From assembly GCA_041743655.1 (NCBI GenBank), contig JBGTMJ010000056.1, positions 1 through 16,297 on the forward strand: DNA of 16,297 nucleotides, read 5' to 3'. Positions 1 to 7,241 of this stretch are shown here, in pieces (position 1 is the first letter of the stretch; each line of letters starts with the position of its first letter). Source of the stretch: JARIHD01 sp041743655 (GTDB taxonomy: Bacteria > Patescibacteriota > Saccharimonadia > Saccharimonadales > UBA4665). Made by a program: the position numbers and the translations under genes. The notes below the pieces were generated by a model. That model worked only from the letters and a program-made list of their open reading frames with translations. It did no database searches and was not told the origin of the DNA.

Positions 1-394
1 TAAGGGGAGCACCAAAAACGACCTTACCCGATTGTTGCCATACACCCCATTCCGTGTTCGTCACGAAATCAGGATAGCTGTCCTCGTACCTAGGAACCCA
101 GAAGAGGATTACGTCGGCCAAGTTAAGACAACGTTCTTCCCACTCGACCTGCTCACAAAACTCATCGTCACTTAGTGGAGGGTGAACTGGATCTCGGTCA
201 TCCGGCGAGAATACTACACCTTCGTAACCAAGTTCACTCAATAAGCTTACCGCCTCTTTGCGCCAGGAATAAGTTGACGCATCTTTTTGTAGTGGACCAG
301 CCAAGAAGATTGCTTGGCCATACCCATGCAGTATCTCTTCTCGCGCATACACGTTATGAACCTTCATGCCACCCAATGTCAACTTTCCTTTCAC
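1..394 (-). CDS. Nucleoside 2-deoxyribosyltransferase-like protein (partial, C-terminus off window)
   Basis: The gene runs off the left edge, so only the N-terminal ~130 residues are visible. The reading has an early IFLAGP strand-loop, a following YSWRKEAVSLL helix, an acidic EWEERCLNLADVILFW stretch, and a TNTEWG turn. This order (FLAGP; W-R-A-L helix; E-W-E..L..AD..LFW.P; T..E.G) is what I know from the nucleoside 2-deoxyribosyltransferase-like fold, whose members cleave or transfer N-glycosidic bonds of nucleosides. The catalytic Glu is probably within the EWEE or TNTEWG segment. Start choice: ATG at 367 has no good ribosome binding site. In-frame GTG at 394 lies exactly 6 nt after an extended -10 box (401-409), so a leaderless start at 394 is preferred here. 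The exact substrate, or a purely nucleotide-sensing role, cannot be told. Confidence 0.7.
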   Translation of the reverse strand, partial: MKGKLTLGGMKVHNVYAREEILHGYGQAIFLAGPLQKDASTYSWRKEAVSLLSELGYEGVVFSPDDRDPVHPPLSDDEFCEQVEWEERCLNLADVILFWVPRYEDSYPDFVTNTEWGVWQQSGKVVFGAPL

Positions 395-400
395 AGACAC

Positions 401-409
401 AGTATACCA
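401..409 (-). promoter_or_regulatory. Extended -10 promoter for the deoxyribosyltransferase-like gene
   Basis: On the minus strand this reads TGG-TATACT, an extended -10 element. The predicted transcription start falls about 6-7 nt later, at or next to the GTG at 394. There is no convincing -35 box, as is common for extended -10 promoters. Confidence 0.4.
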
Positions 410-441
410 GTCAGACGCCTAATAACCGCGTGTTACCGTCA

Positions 442-455
442 AGGTTCTAGAACCT
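442..455. promoter_or_regulatory. Perfect 14-bp palindrome, candidate operator
   Basis: AGGTTCTAGAACCT is its own reverse complement over all 14 bases. It sits between the minus-strand gene starting near 394 and the plus-strand small ORFs starting at 516 and 610. That is the place for a shared operator bound by a dimeric repressor. No regulator can be assigned from this window. Confidence 0.35.
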
Positions 456-504
456 GGCGCACTATGCTCATGGTTAACTCATGTATGTTTGATATTGTCG
501 ATAT

Positions 505-511
505 AAGGAGG
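505..511 (+). promoter_or_regulatory. Strong Shine-Dalgarno before a 35-aa ORF
   Basis: AAGGAGG lies 4 nt before the ATG at 516. It is one of the best ribosome binding sites in the window and is the main reason to take the following very short ORF seriously. Confidence 0.5.
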
Positions 512-515
512 AAAT

Positions 516-623
516 ATGGCAGGTGAATTGGCTAAAACTCGGGGTTCAATTGACCTTCATAGGGTAATTATGTTATTATATAAAAAATTTATAATGATTG
601 TGTGGACATATGGGCTGGCTTGA
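516..623 (+). CDS. Small ORF of 35 aa with strong RBS, possible leader peptide
   Basis: ATG at 516 follows AAGGAGG and opens a 35-codon frame ending in TGA at 621-623. The product starts MAGELAKTRGSIDLHR and continues as a hydrophobic/basic stretch (VIMLLYKKFIMIVWTYGLA), which could sit in or on the membrane. Its end overlaps the ATG of the next ORF (610) by 14 nt in another frame. Translation of this peptide could therefore deliver ribosomes to the 610 start, which has no ribosome binding site of its own. I do not recognise the peptide. It may be a real small membrane protein, a coupling leader, or a chance frame behind a good RBS. Confidence 0.35.
   Translation: MAGELAKTRGSIDLHRVIMLLYKKFIMIVWTYGLA
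590..595 (+). promoter_or_regulatory. Consensus -10 box just before the 610 ORF
   Basis: TATAAT matches the sigma-70 consensus fully, but it lies in an AT-rich stretch and has no recognisable -35 box or TGn extension. Transcription would begin near 602, giving an 8-nt leader before the ATG at 610. Confidence 0.25.
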
Positions 624-891
624 TTTCTTAGGTGGCAACAAATCCCAAAACGCGGGGCAGTACAGTGGTGAGGTAGTCGACGAGGAAGCAATTGTCCTGA
701 AAGCAGAGACGAAAAAACTCGAGGACGTGAGTGCTGAACGACTAGGGCATCTGGCTTTCGAGGCTTTCGCGGAGGGGGATATTGTGATGAATGAAAACGA
801 AGATATTGACATGGCTTCCTCATATTACGCACGAGCGTCTGCGCTTGCACATCTTGCCATCCTCAAGTCACAAATCGAAGCAAAAAAATAA
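610..891 (+). CDS. Small acidic hypothetical protein (93 aa)
   Basis: I do not recognise this protein. From ATG at 610 it begins MGWLDFLGGNKSQ and is rich in Asp and Glu. Its second half (EDVSAERLGHLAFEAFAEGDIVMN, then ASSYYARASALAHLAILKSQIEAKK) looks like two amphipathic helices, the kind of packing seen in helical-hairpin or TPR-like small proteins. There is no signal peptide or membrane segment. An in-frame TTG at 598 would add CGH and is less likely. The start has no Shine-Dalgarno. It could be read from a very short leader after the -10 at 590-595, or by coupling to the overlapping 35-aa ORF. The stop is TAA, and the next 199 nt hold no gene that I can support. Confidence 0.6.
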   Translation: MGWLDFLGGNKSQNAGQYSGEVVDEEAIVLKAETKKLEDVSAERLGHLAFEAFAEGDIVMNENEDIDMASSYYARASALAHLAILKSQIEAKK

Positions 892-1090
892 CGCTTTGAT
901 TCCAGAGACCCTCAAATGGTTGATAATGGCTATCCTGCTCATACCAAACAGTAGAATTTAGATTAAAAAGTTTGGTTCTAGCTTCGTTTACTATGCTGTA
1001 TCTGATCACTTTTATGGAGCCAAGCATGAGCAAGTTTGTTTTATGAAAAATTTTTCAGTATGCTTAAGCGAGATGCCCAGGAAACACAAC

Positions 1091-2134
1091 GTGAAACAGC
1101 TTCATAAATCGCAGTCTGGTTTTGGTATCGTGGAAATTTTTATTGTGATCGTCATTATCGGCCTTTTTACAGGAGCAGGCTGGTTTGTGTACAGGTCACA
1201 GCAAGATAAGAGCAGTAAAGCGACAGCTAGCACTCAAACTTTCGCATCCGGCATCTACTATCGGCAACCAAACCTCAATGACCCCAGCGCCTTCTTAAGA
1301 ACGCTCGATAACAACAATGTACCAAGTGTACGCCTGGCACCCGTCGACTTTGATATCCGGCCGGATAAACTCGTGTATGCCGACAACGATACCCTGATGT
1401 TAGTTGCACCTGACGGCAAAGAGACAGCGGTGAAGGTTAAGGGGTTATACCAAATGGCCCGGCCGAGTTTTTCGCCAGACGGTTCAATGGTAGCGGTGCA
1501 GGCGACTGACAAACCGCAGGCGCCGGAACAGGCGGCCGATCCCAAAAAGCTGGGAATTTATCTTATTACGCTTGGGTCTGGTTCGGTCAGGCTTATCAGT
1601 AACCCAGATAGCGGCTTGCCGGCTGAATCACCTGTGTGGTTCCATACCGCTAATAAGGTTGCCTACAGCACGTTCTCTTCGGAAACCGGTGTCGATATCC
1701 ACATTTATGATGTCGACGCCAGGCAAGAGGCAATGGTGATTGAAGATGCCGGCTGGCTGCACCTCGCGATTACTCCCGACGATAAACATGTGCTAAACGT
1801 CGCTACCCTGAAGCTGTACGATCTGGTCAGCGGAGAACTGGTTGGTGACCTCAAGCAGAAAGCAGAAAGTGCGCTGCAAAAGGCCGGCTACAACGCAGAG
1901 ACTAAGACGGTTGGCGATCTAGGCAGCAGCTTTCCCCTGGACGGTGGTTTTTCGCCTGACGGCACATCAATCGTCTTTGATGGCGCGGTAGAGAAAGATG
2001 GCAAACATGGCAGTATCACAGCCAAGATGAAGCGCGACGGCACCGGCTTTGAGGTGCTGACAGACCTGCACGAGATAAACTCCGATTTCAGTAACGGCAA
2101 CAATTTCTCACAAGTTAACGTTACATGGCTCTGA
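1091..2134 (+). CDS. Type IV prepilin-like anchor fused to a TolB/PD40-type beta-propeller
   Basis: From GTG at 1091 the protein (347 aa) starts VKQLHKSQSG|FGIVEIFIVIVIIG. This is a class III (prepilin) signal: a short basic leader, Gly-Phe at the cleavage site, Glu at +5, then a hydrophobic helix to about residue 34. The rest is a soluble domain with repeated propeller strands: RPSFSPDGSMVAV, ESPVWFHTANKVAYS, LHLAITPDDKHVL and GGFSPDGTSIVF. These resemble the PD40/WD40-like repeats of TolB-type proteins. The product should be processed by a prepilin peptidase and either inserted in a pilus-like fibre or kept on the outer face of the membrane. GTG 1091 is chosen because AGGA precedes it by 8-9 nt. 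ATG 1043 and ATG 1073 are in frame but lack ribosome binding sites. No pilus assembly genes are in the window. Fold calls rest on motif reading only. Confidence 0.7.
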   Translation: MKQLHKSQSGFGIVEIFIVIVIIGLFTGAGWFVYRSQQDKSSKATASTQTFASGIYYRQPNLNDPSAFLRTLDNNNVPSVRLAPVDFDIRPDKLVYADNDTLMLVAPDGKETAVKVKGLYQMARPSFSPDGSMVAVQATDKPQAPEQAADPKKLGIYLITLGSGSVRLISNPDSGLPAESPVWFHTANKVAYSTFSSETGVDIHIYDVDARQEAMVIEDAGWLHLAITPDDKHVLNVATLKLYDLVSGELVGDLKQKAESALQKAGYNAETKTVGDLGSSFPLDGGFSPDGTSIVFDGAVEKDGKHGSITAKMKRDGTGFEVLTDLHEINSDFSNGNNFSQVNVTWL

Positions 2135-2215
2135 GCCTAACCCTGGCATTTTAGATATATCAAAGCTAATAATGAAGCCGTGAAAATTAGCTGTCGGTGG
2201 ATTCCGTCCTAAAAA

Positions 2216-3916
2216 CTACTGTGAGCTGTCTACCAGAGAAAACACCATCCCCTCATAGGGCTGCAGCTCTATTACCGCGTTTGCAGCCTCGAGTTGGCTT
2301 GCATGGGCATAATTTGAGATAACTAATGTACGTGCCTGAACACCTGGCCGGCAGGTAACCATAGAATTTGAGAAATTGATAAGCACCAGAAACGTCCCAC
2401 TATTCTCTCGTCGGCGGATATAGCCCAAGACATCAGATGAGCCAACATCAATAATCTCAATTCCACCATATTTTAGGGCTGGCTCCTCTTGGCGCAGTTT
2501 ACCTAAAGTACGATACAGCGACAGAAATGAATCTGGATCGGCACTTTGGACCTCTACATTATTACTCCTAGAGTCAGTAGCTAAGGGCAGCCAGGGATTA
2601 TCGCCAGTTGTGAAACCAGCGTATTTGTCAGCTGTCCATTGCATCGGCGTCCGCTCAGGATCACGTCCAATACCACGAAGTGGATCACCTTTGGCTGCAG
2701 GATCATGGGCATGCTGTGGGGGTATCGAAACGTTGTGCATCCCGATTTCTTCGCCATAATAAACGAAGACCATCCCCGGCAGTGTTAATAACATAATAGC
2801 CGCACTCCGGGCAGCAGCTGGCTGGCCAAGTCGGTTCAGCAGGCGAGGCACGTCATGGTTGCCAAAAGCATAACTTGGCACGCAGTAAGGACTAAATTGT
2901 TCAAGCGCAGAGTGAAATGACTTGAGGAATTTACGCCAACTGCTAGCCTCCCATGACAGATTTACACCTTCAAAGTTAAATGGTGCGGCAACTTCCGGGT
3001 TCACGCCCACATAAAAAGCCATATACTCAGCTATACGATTATGACTGCTAGGATATGCTTCGGTCACCATGAAACGTTGTTTGTCCTGATAGGCTTTTTC
3101 TTTCAGAACAGCCGCCATTTCATTCAAATAGGCGTACACCGGAGGCCATCCCCGGCTATTATCGTGTATCACAGCGTTATACCGTAGATCTTCGCCCTCG
3201 ACATACTCTGGATTGGGCGGATCGTCGCTCAAAAGTGGCTCTTTGGCCAACCAGTACACAGCATCCATCCTAAAACCGTCAACGCCTAAATCCAGCCAAA
3301 ACCGCATAACGCCTTTTATTGCTTCACGCACTGCTGGGTTGCCCCAATTTAAGTCAGGTTGCTTGACATTAAAACTATGAAGATAGAATTGCTTTCGCCG
3401 TGGTTCCCATTCCCATGCCGGTCCGCCTGCAAGCACGTCCCGCCAGTTATTAGGGGGAAGTGGTGTATTAGTACCAGTATCAGACTCTGGATCGCGCCAT
3501 ATGTACCACGTGCCATAAGGGTTATCCTTAGACAGCCTGGATTGCTTAAACCATTTGTGCTCGTCAGACGTATGGTTAGGTACCAGGTCGATAATTACTT
3601 TTATATTCCTAGCTGCTGCTTCCGCCAACAATTGCTTGAAGTCACCCAGGGTCCCAAATAACGGGTCAACTGCACAGTAGTCAGCCACATCATAGCCGAA
3701 GTCTGCCATAGGCGAAGGATAAAACGGCGAGAGCCATATCGCAGTTACACTTAGGCTTTGTAGGTAGTCAAGACGGCTGATAACACCTTGTAAATCTCCA
3801 ACGCCGTCACCGCTAGAATCCTGGAAACTACGTGGGTATATATGATAGACGATAGCTCCTTCCGGCCATCGGCGGTCTCTTGCAACTGCTGGGTTTGGGT
3901 GCTTAGTACGTGCCAT
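2216..3916 (-). CDS. GH13 alpha-glucosidase (oligo-glucosidase type)
   Basis: The 566-aa product is a full-length GH13 alpha-amylase-family enzyme of the alpha-glucosidase/oligo-1,6-glucosidase group, hydrolysing short alpha-glucosides. Seen motifs: YHIYPRSFQDSSGDGVGDL near 24-42; region I DLVPNHTS (110-117); region II GFRMDAV with the likely nucleophile Asp218; region III VTEAYPS with acid/base Glu286; region IV FGNHD with transition-state Asp355. All catalytic residues are present, and a C-terminal beta domain ends at LVDSSQ. The residue after the nucleophile is Ala. Enzymes specific for alpha-1,6 bonds usually have Val there, so alpha-1,4 preference (maltose, maltodextrin) is inferred. There is no signal peptide, so it is probably cytoplasmic. 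It is divergent from the glycosyltransferase gene at 4207 and convergent with the prepilin-propeller gene. The start lacks a Shine-Dalgarno. Trehalose synthase or dextran glucosidase are alternatives. Confidence 0.9.
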   Translation of the reverse strand: MARTKHPNPAVARDRRWPEGAIVYHIYPRSFQDSSGDGVGDLQGVISRLDYLQSLSVTAIWLSPFYPSPMADFGYDVADYCAVDPLFGTLGDFKQLLAEAAARNIKVIIDLVPNHTSDEHKWFKQSRLSKDNPYGTWYIWRDPESDTGTNTPLPPNNWRDVLAGGPAWEWEPRRKQFYLHSFNVKQPDLNWGNPAVREAIKGVMRFWLDLGVDGFRMDAVYWLAKEPLLSDDPPNPEYVEGEDLRYNAVIHDNSRGWPPVYAYLNEMAAVLKEKAYQDKQRFMVTEAYPSSHNRIAEYMAFYVGVNPEVAAPFNFEGVNLSWEASSWRKFLKSFHSALEQFSPYCVPSYAFGNHDVPRLLNRLGQPAAARSAAIMLLTLPGMVFVYYGEEIGMHNVSIPPQHAHDPAAKGDPLRGIGRDPERTPMQWTADKYAGFTTGDNPWLPLATDSRSNNVEVQSADPDSFLSLYRTLGKLRQEEPALKYGGIEIIDVGSSDVLGYIRRRENSGTFLVLINFSNSMVTCRPGVQARTLVISNYAHASQLEAANAVIELQPYEGMVFSLVDSSQ

Positions 3917-4206
3917 GGATAAATATTGTCATAAAAAGCTTAGTACATTTATACGATAGTACGTTGCCATGGATATTGAAAGGATACTAATCTTCTTGCC
4001 AAGCTTAACGATGGAGGAATGGACACCATGAACCACTCCGTTACATAACCGCCCGCAAAGTACCAGCAGGTGCAGTAGTTTAGACTTTACGATTAAGACT
4101 CGCAGAACTGGCGACCATCACCACAGCCATATAGGTGCTATACTATACAGACACTGCTCTGGAGAGTAATAATACAGACTAATTGCGATTTGTAGACAGA
4201 TACTTT
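3917..4206. other. Divergent intergenic region between GH13 and GT4 genes
   Basis: This stretch of 290 nt separates two divergent sugar genes and holds the plus-strand promoter listed at 4136. Two mini-frames (3969-4031, 20 aa, and 4028-4048, 6 aa) overlap as ATGA, and a GGAGG lies before the second. They look too short to be credited. I see no tRNA or riboswitch here. Confidence 0.4.
4136..4144 (+). promoter_or_regulatory. Extended -10 promoter for the GT4/debranching unit
   Basis: TGC-TATACT gives an extended -10 box. Transcription would start near 4151, leaving a leader of about 56 nt that includes a GGAGA at 4161-4165, too far from ATG 4207 to serve as its ribosome binding site. No -35 hexamer is evident. 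Confidence 0.35.
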
Positions 4207-5406
4207 ATGAAAGCATTACGTGTTGCAATGTTAGCGCCACCTTGGCTACCTATTCCACCGATTGGGTACGGTGGTATTGAGAATGTACTGCAGGCGCTTA
4301 TCCCTGAACTGCTTAAACTAGGTGTTGAGGTTGAACTTTTTGCCACCGGCAATACTACAATCCCGGCGACAAAACACCACGCTCTATATGCAGATGGCCA
4401 ATACCAGCATATCCATGAGCCACAGTACGAATCAATGCCGATTACTATCGGACATTTATTATATGCTCTTAACGTTATTCGCAAATCAGGGGACTTTGAC
4501 ATTATTCACGACCACAACGGTTTCTTGGGGCCGTTAGCACTGGCCAATACCCAAGATAACATTCCACCTGCTATCCACACGCTGCACGGCCCTCCATTTA
4601 CTACAGCTAGCCGATTGGACCAGACTAGCCTCCCGGACAACCTGCCCATGTGGCGTGAACTCGCTACAGCCAACAAATTGTATTTGGTGGGCATTTCCAA
4701 TGCAATGACACGTGAAGCCCCCAAAGAGATTAAACACCTTGTGTTACCGAGCATACATAATGCCATCGACGTGTCGCAATTTCCGTTCGTTGCCAAGAAA
4801 AAAGATTACTTTATAACCCTTGCCCGCTTTCATCCGGAAAAAGGGCAACATATTGCAGTCCAGATTGCTATGGAGCTTGGCTATACTCTTAAGATGGCAG
4901 GAGTAGTCGGTGATCTTACCACTCACCGTAAAGTTATGCTGGAGATAGCTAACCCGCTGAGCCCGTATCGCAGTGTATCTGACTTCCGTTACTACAGTGA
5001 TTTTATCTTCCCCCACTTGTTAACAGGCAGTATCGAACACGTTGGAGAAGTGAGTGGACAACGGAAGATGGACTTTATTAGCAACGCCAAAGCCTTATTA
5101 TTTCCGATCCAATGGGAAGAGCCATTCGGCATGGCTGTTATCGAAGCCTTGGCTTGTGGCACGCCAGTCGTTGCTATGGACCGCGGAGCCATGCCAGAAA
5201 TTATCAAACATGGTTATAACGGCTTCCTTGCGCACAATATAGACGAGTTTAAGGCTTACACTGCCCGGGTACATGAGATTGACCCTGGCAACTGCCGCAA
5301 ATCCGTCGAGGAAAAATTTTCGGCGCGCCACATGGCAGAAAGATATATTGAACACTATAAGACCATTATCAGTAAATACAAAAATTTAAAAAGTAAGCGC
5401 TCGTAA
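4207..5406 (+). CDS. GT4-family glycosyltransferase
   Basis: The 399-aa product is a GT-B fold retaining glycosyltransferase of family GT4. The N-terminal domain opens with RVAMLAPPWLPIPPIGYGGIENV, the usual acceptor-side glycine loop (GGIE at about 22-25). The C-terminal domain has LARFHPEKGQH (about 206-215) and the E-x7-E nucleotide-sugar motif EEPFGMAVIEALACGTPVV, with Glu305 and Glu313. It would transfer a sugar from an activated donor. The donor and acceptor cannot be read. ATG 4207 is preferred because homologues start just before this strand. An in-frame TTG at 4183 would add eight residues. The debranching-type gene starts 36 nt downstream, so the two probably act on the same glucan or glycoside. 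No membrane segment is seen. Glycogen/maltodextrin synthesis is one reading and glycolipid synthesis another. Confidence 0.88.
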   Translation: MKALRVAMLAPPWLPIPPIGYGGIENVLQALIPELLKLGVEVELFATGNTTIPATKHHALYADGQYQHIHEPQYESMPITIGHLLYALNVIRKSGDFDIIHDHNGFLGPLALANTQDNIPPAIHTLHGPPFTTASRLDQTSLPDNLPMWRELATANKLYLVGISNAMTREAPKEIKHLVLPSIHNAIDVSQFPFVAKKKDYFITLARFHPEKGQHIAVQIAMELGYTLKMAGVVGDLTTHRKVMLEIANPLSPYRSVSDFRYYSDFIFPHLLTGSIEHVGEVSGQRKMDFISNAKALLFPIQWEEPFGMAVIEALACGTPVVAMDRGAMPEIIKHGYNGFLAHNIDEFKAYTARVHEIDPGNCRKSVEEKFSARHMAERYIEHYKTIISKYKNLKSKRS

Positions 5407-5426
5407 GCCAAACCGCTAAACATAAA

Positions 5427-5435
5427 TGGTATAGT
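5427..5435 (+). promoter_or_regulatory. Extended -10 promoter 7 nt before the debranching-type gene
   Basis: TGG-TATAGT lies in the 36-nt gap after the glycosyltransferase gene. The predicted transcription start is at or within a base of the ATG at 5443. The gene may therefore have its own leaderless transcript in addition to read-through from upstream. Confidence 0.4.
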
Positions 5436-5442
5436 AGGTTGT

Positions 5443-6891
5443 ATGCTCACAGCAGCCACTGCATGGCTAGACAAAACCAAAAGCCAGAAACAACACGCTT
5501 TATACCAACTCATCCATGAAGATGATAGTGTTGATTATATAAACCTAGTCACAGTCCCCCAAGGAGTAGTGGCAAGTCTCGGCAGGCATTTCGATTACGC
5601 GATATTTGGCCGCGACTCCATTAGGGTGGCTAAAGACCTGCTTGATACGCACCAGACTCTGGCACATGATATTATTCTTAGCCTGGCACGCCTACAAGGG
5701 ACATTTTACAATGACCAAAGCGAAGAAGAACCCGGCAAGATACATCATGAACACCGCAGCTTAATCTTTGATGGCGAGCCGATCCCCGAAGTCTCGGCAG
5801 GAATCTTGCGTGATCTACAGCAAGTCTGGGGTAGAGACGATGCGGACGGGATGACTTATTATGGGAGCGCGGACGCTACACCGCTCTATGTCCGTTTAGT
5901 CGCCAGCTATGTTAATAAGTACGGTAACGAACTGCTCGATGAAACCGTTACGGGGCGCGATGGCCAAACTTGCACCCTGCGAGATTCTTTGCAGCACGCT
6001 GTCGACTGGCTGGTTAGGCAAATCGAAGCTTCTCCATGGGGTCTCTTGGAATACAAACGGCGTAATCCTAATGGCCTTATCAATCAAGCTTGGAAAGATT
6101 CAACGACAGCCTATCTGCACGCTGATGGTTCGATGGCAAACTTCGAGCAGGGAATTGCTTCTATTGAGTTGCAGGGTTACGCCTATGATGCCTTCCTTGA
6201 CGCAAGTAAACTACTGCCCGGTGACCAAGCCAGTAGATGGCAGACACTTGCCAAACGTATTCAAGAAACTACACTCGCGACATGCTGGATGGAACAATCT
6301 GCTTACTTTGCCCAGGGTTTAGACCGGGACGCCCAGGGTAATATGCGCCAAATTGATACACTCACCTCTAACCCCGCTCTTCTGCTGCGCAGCAGATTGC
6401 TCCACGACTTAGAGCCAGATGAACGAGACCGCTATGTAGAGAAGATCGTAAGGATGCTCATGAGTCCGGAGTTTTTGACCATGGGCGGTATCCGCAGCCG
6501 TGCCTTAAAACACCACAGCATACCGGGCTTCCCTGATTATCATGGCACGTATACTACATGGCCTAAGGAGACATACGAGATTGCTAAAGGACTAAGATAC
6601 CATGGTTATTCGGCGTTAGGTCACGATTTGGAGGTACGCATTTTAAATTCAGTCATGACTGCCGGGGAATTTTATGAGTTCTTTTACATTAACGAAAATG
6701 GCACACTATGGTACGACCCGGACGAAGCCAGAAAACACTTTGAGCCCCTATCGCAAGGGAATCTCCTACCAGTACCAGAAGCCGGACAGGCGTGGACCGT
6801 TTCAGCAGTCATGGCCATCCTGAAAAGACGGCAACGAGACCGTGCTGGCCATTCCCGGCCTAGAACTGCCGAGCTATCGCCGTCCAGCTAA
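5443..6891 (+). CDS. Amylo-alpha-1,6-glucosidase / glycogen debranching catalytic domain
   Basis: The 482-aa product matches the (alpha/alpha)6-barrel half of bacterial amylo-alpha-1,6-glucosidase-type debranching enzymes. Seen in order: FGRDSI (55-60), EEEPGKIHHEHR (94-105), TYYGSADATPLYV (138-150), NQAWKDS (214-220), SIELQGYAYDA (240-250), then LTSNPALLL and a GGIRSRA segment. It is predicted to hydrolyse alpha-1,6 branch points or release glucose from small alpha-glucans in the cytoplasm. Known relatives are usually about 650-720 aa, with an extra N-terminal beta-rich domain. Here the protein begins about 50 residues before FGRDS, so that domain is absent. The neighbouring GT4 gene and the nearby GH13 gene support an alpha-glucan role. 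A related glycoside hydrolase family acting on small glycosides remains possible. The C-terminal tail (KRRQRDRAGHSRPRTAELSPSS) is basic and probably disordered. Confidence 0.8.
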   Translation: MLTAATAWLDKTKSQKQHALYQLIHEDDSVDYINLVTVPQGVVASLGRHFDYAIFGRDSIRVAKDLLDTHQTLAHDIILSLARLQGTFYNDQSEEEPGKIHHEHRSLIFDGEPIPEVSAGILRDLQQVWGRDDADGMTYYGSADATPLYVRLVASYVNKYGNELLDETVTGRDGQTCTLRDSLQHAVDWLVRQIEASPWGLLEYKRRNPNGLINQAWKDSTTAYLHADGSMANFEQGIASIELQGYAYDAFLDASKLLPGDQASRWQTLAKRIQETTLATCWMEQSAYFAQGLDRDAQGNMRQIDTLTSNPALLLRSRLLHDLEPDERDRYVEKIVRMLMSPEFLTMGGIRSRALKHHSIPGFPDYHGTYTTWPKETYEIAKGLRYHGYSALGHDLEVRILNSVMTAGEFYEFFYINENGTLWYDPDEARKHFEPLSQGNLLPVPEAGQAWTVSAVMAILKRRQRDRAGHSRPRTAELSPSS

Positions 6892-6911
6892 CACACAGAA
6901 GGTTGTTCAGG

Positions 6912-6930
6912 CTGTACCAACACAGTTTTT
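6912..6930 (+). terminator. Weak hairpin plus T5 after the debranching-type gene
   Basis: CTGT-ACCAAC-ACAG followed by TTTTT lies between the end of the plus-strand gene (6891) and the convergent minus-strand gene ending at 6932. The stem is only 4 bp, or 6 counting two G-T pairs. It is a poor but well-placed intrinsic terminator candidate. Confidence 0.25.
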
Positions 6931-6931
6931 G

Positions 6932-7177
6932 TTAGTTAAGAAAATCCCTGCGGTCAATGCTCTCAGCATCGATGGTCACATCGCTTGCTTCTAAGACACT
7001 GGCACCCAGCAGCTTAGGAGGCAAGCCATCCGGGAGATTCCGAAGAATGTTAAGCTCTGTTTTGACAGCACCTAACGATCGAAGGTGCCCAAGCATAAAC
7101 GCCTTTACCTCTTTATCCGCCTTAAATGCTTGAGTGGCTCTGCTTTGCACTTCCTGGCCCAATGTTTCGTCTGACAT
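6932..7177 (-). CDS. Hypothetical protein, 81 aa
   Basis: I do not recognise this product. It starts MSDETLGQEVQSRATQAFKADKEVKAFML and is soluble and probably mostly helical. The middle has NILRNLPDGLPPKLLGASVL, and the tail is acidic (EASDVTIDAESIDRRDFLN). There is no signal peptide or membrane segment. The start is well supported: AGGAAAG lies about 6 nt before the ATG, and a full sigma-70-type promoter sits at 7213-7241. It is the first of a series of small minus-strand genes that may be stress-related, but nothing in its own sequence shows a role. The spacing to the next minus-strand gene (about 350 nt) argues against an operon. Confidence 0.7.
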   Translation of the reverse strand: MSDETLGQEVQSRATQAFKADKEVKAFMLGHLRSLGAVKTELNILRNLPDGLPPKLLGASVLEASDVTIDAESIDRRDFLN

Positions 7178-7212
7178 CGTTACTTTCCTGATTTACTCAT
7201 TAATTTATTAAT

Positions 7213-7241
7213 AAAATAGCATTTTTATTAAAATAAGTCAA
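7213..7241 (-). promoter_or_regulatory. Sigma-70-type promoter for the 81-aa gene
   Basis: On the minus strand TTGACT (7236-7241) is followed after exactly 17 nt by TATTTT (7213-7218). The -35 box matches 5 of 6 consensus positions and the -10 box 4 of 6. Transcription would start near 7206, leaving a leader of about 29 nt that contains the ribosome binding site. Confidence 0.55.

Noticed and set aside
442..455. Resemblance of the palindrome core TTCTAGAA to a eukaryotic heat-shock element
   Set aside because: The window is bacterial. The match is a coincidence of a short palindrome.
598..2134. Recoding of TGA as glycine, known in some Patescibacteria
   Set aside because: TGA ends several frames at sensible C-termini (2134, 15082), and reading through would not extend any recognised domain.
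3969..4048. Two overlapping mini-frames (20 and 6 aa) with GGAGG before the second
   Set aside because: Too short to support from sequence alone, and the first lacks a ribosome binding site. Kept only as a note in the intergenic entry.
4183..4206. TTG at 4183 as the glycosyltransferase start
   Set aside because: It would add eight residues before the first strand of the fold, and the GGAGA upstream is about 17 nt away. ATG 4207 fits the family better, although it too lacks a clear ribosome binding site.
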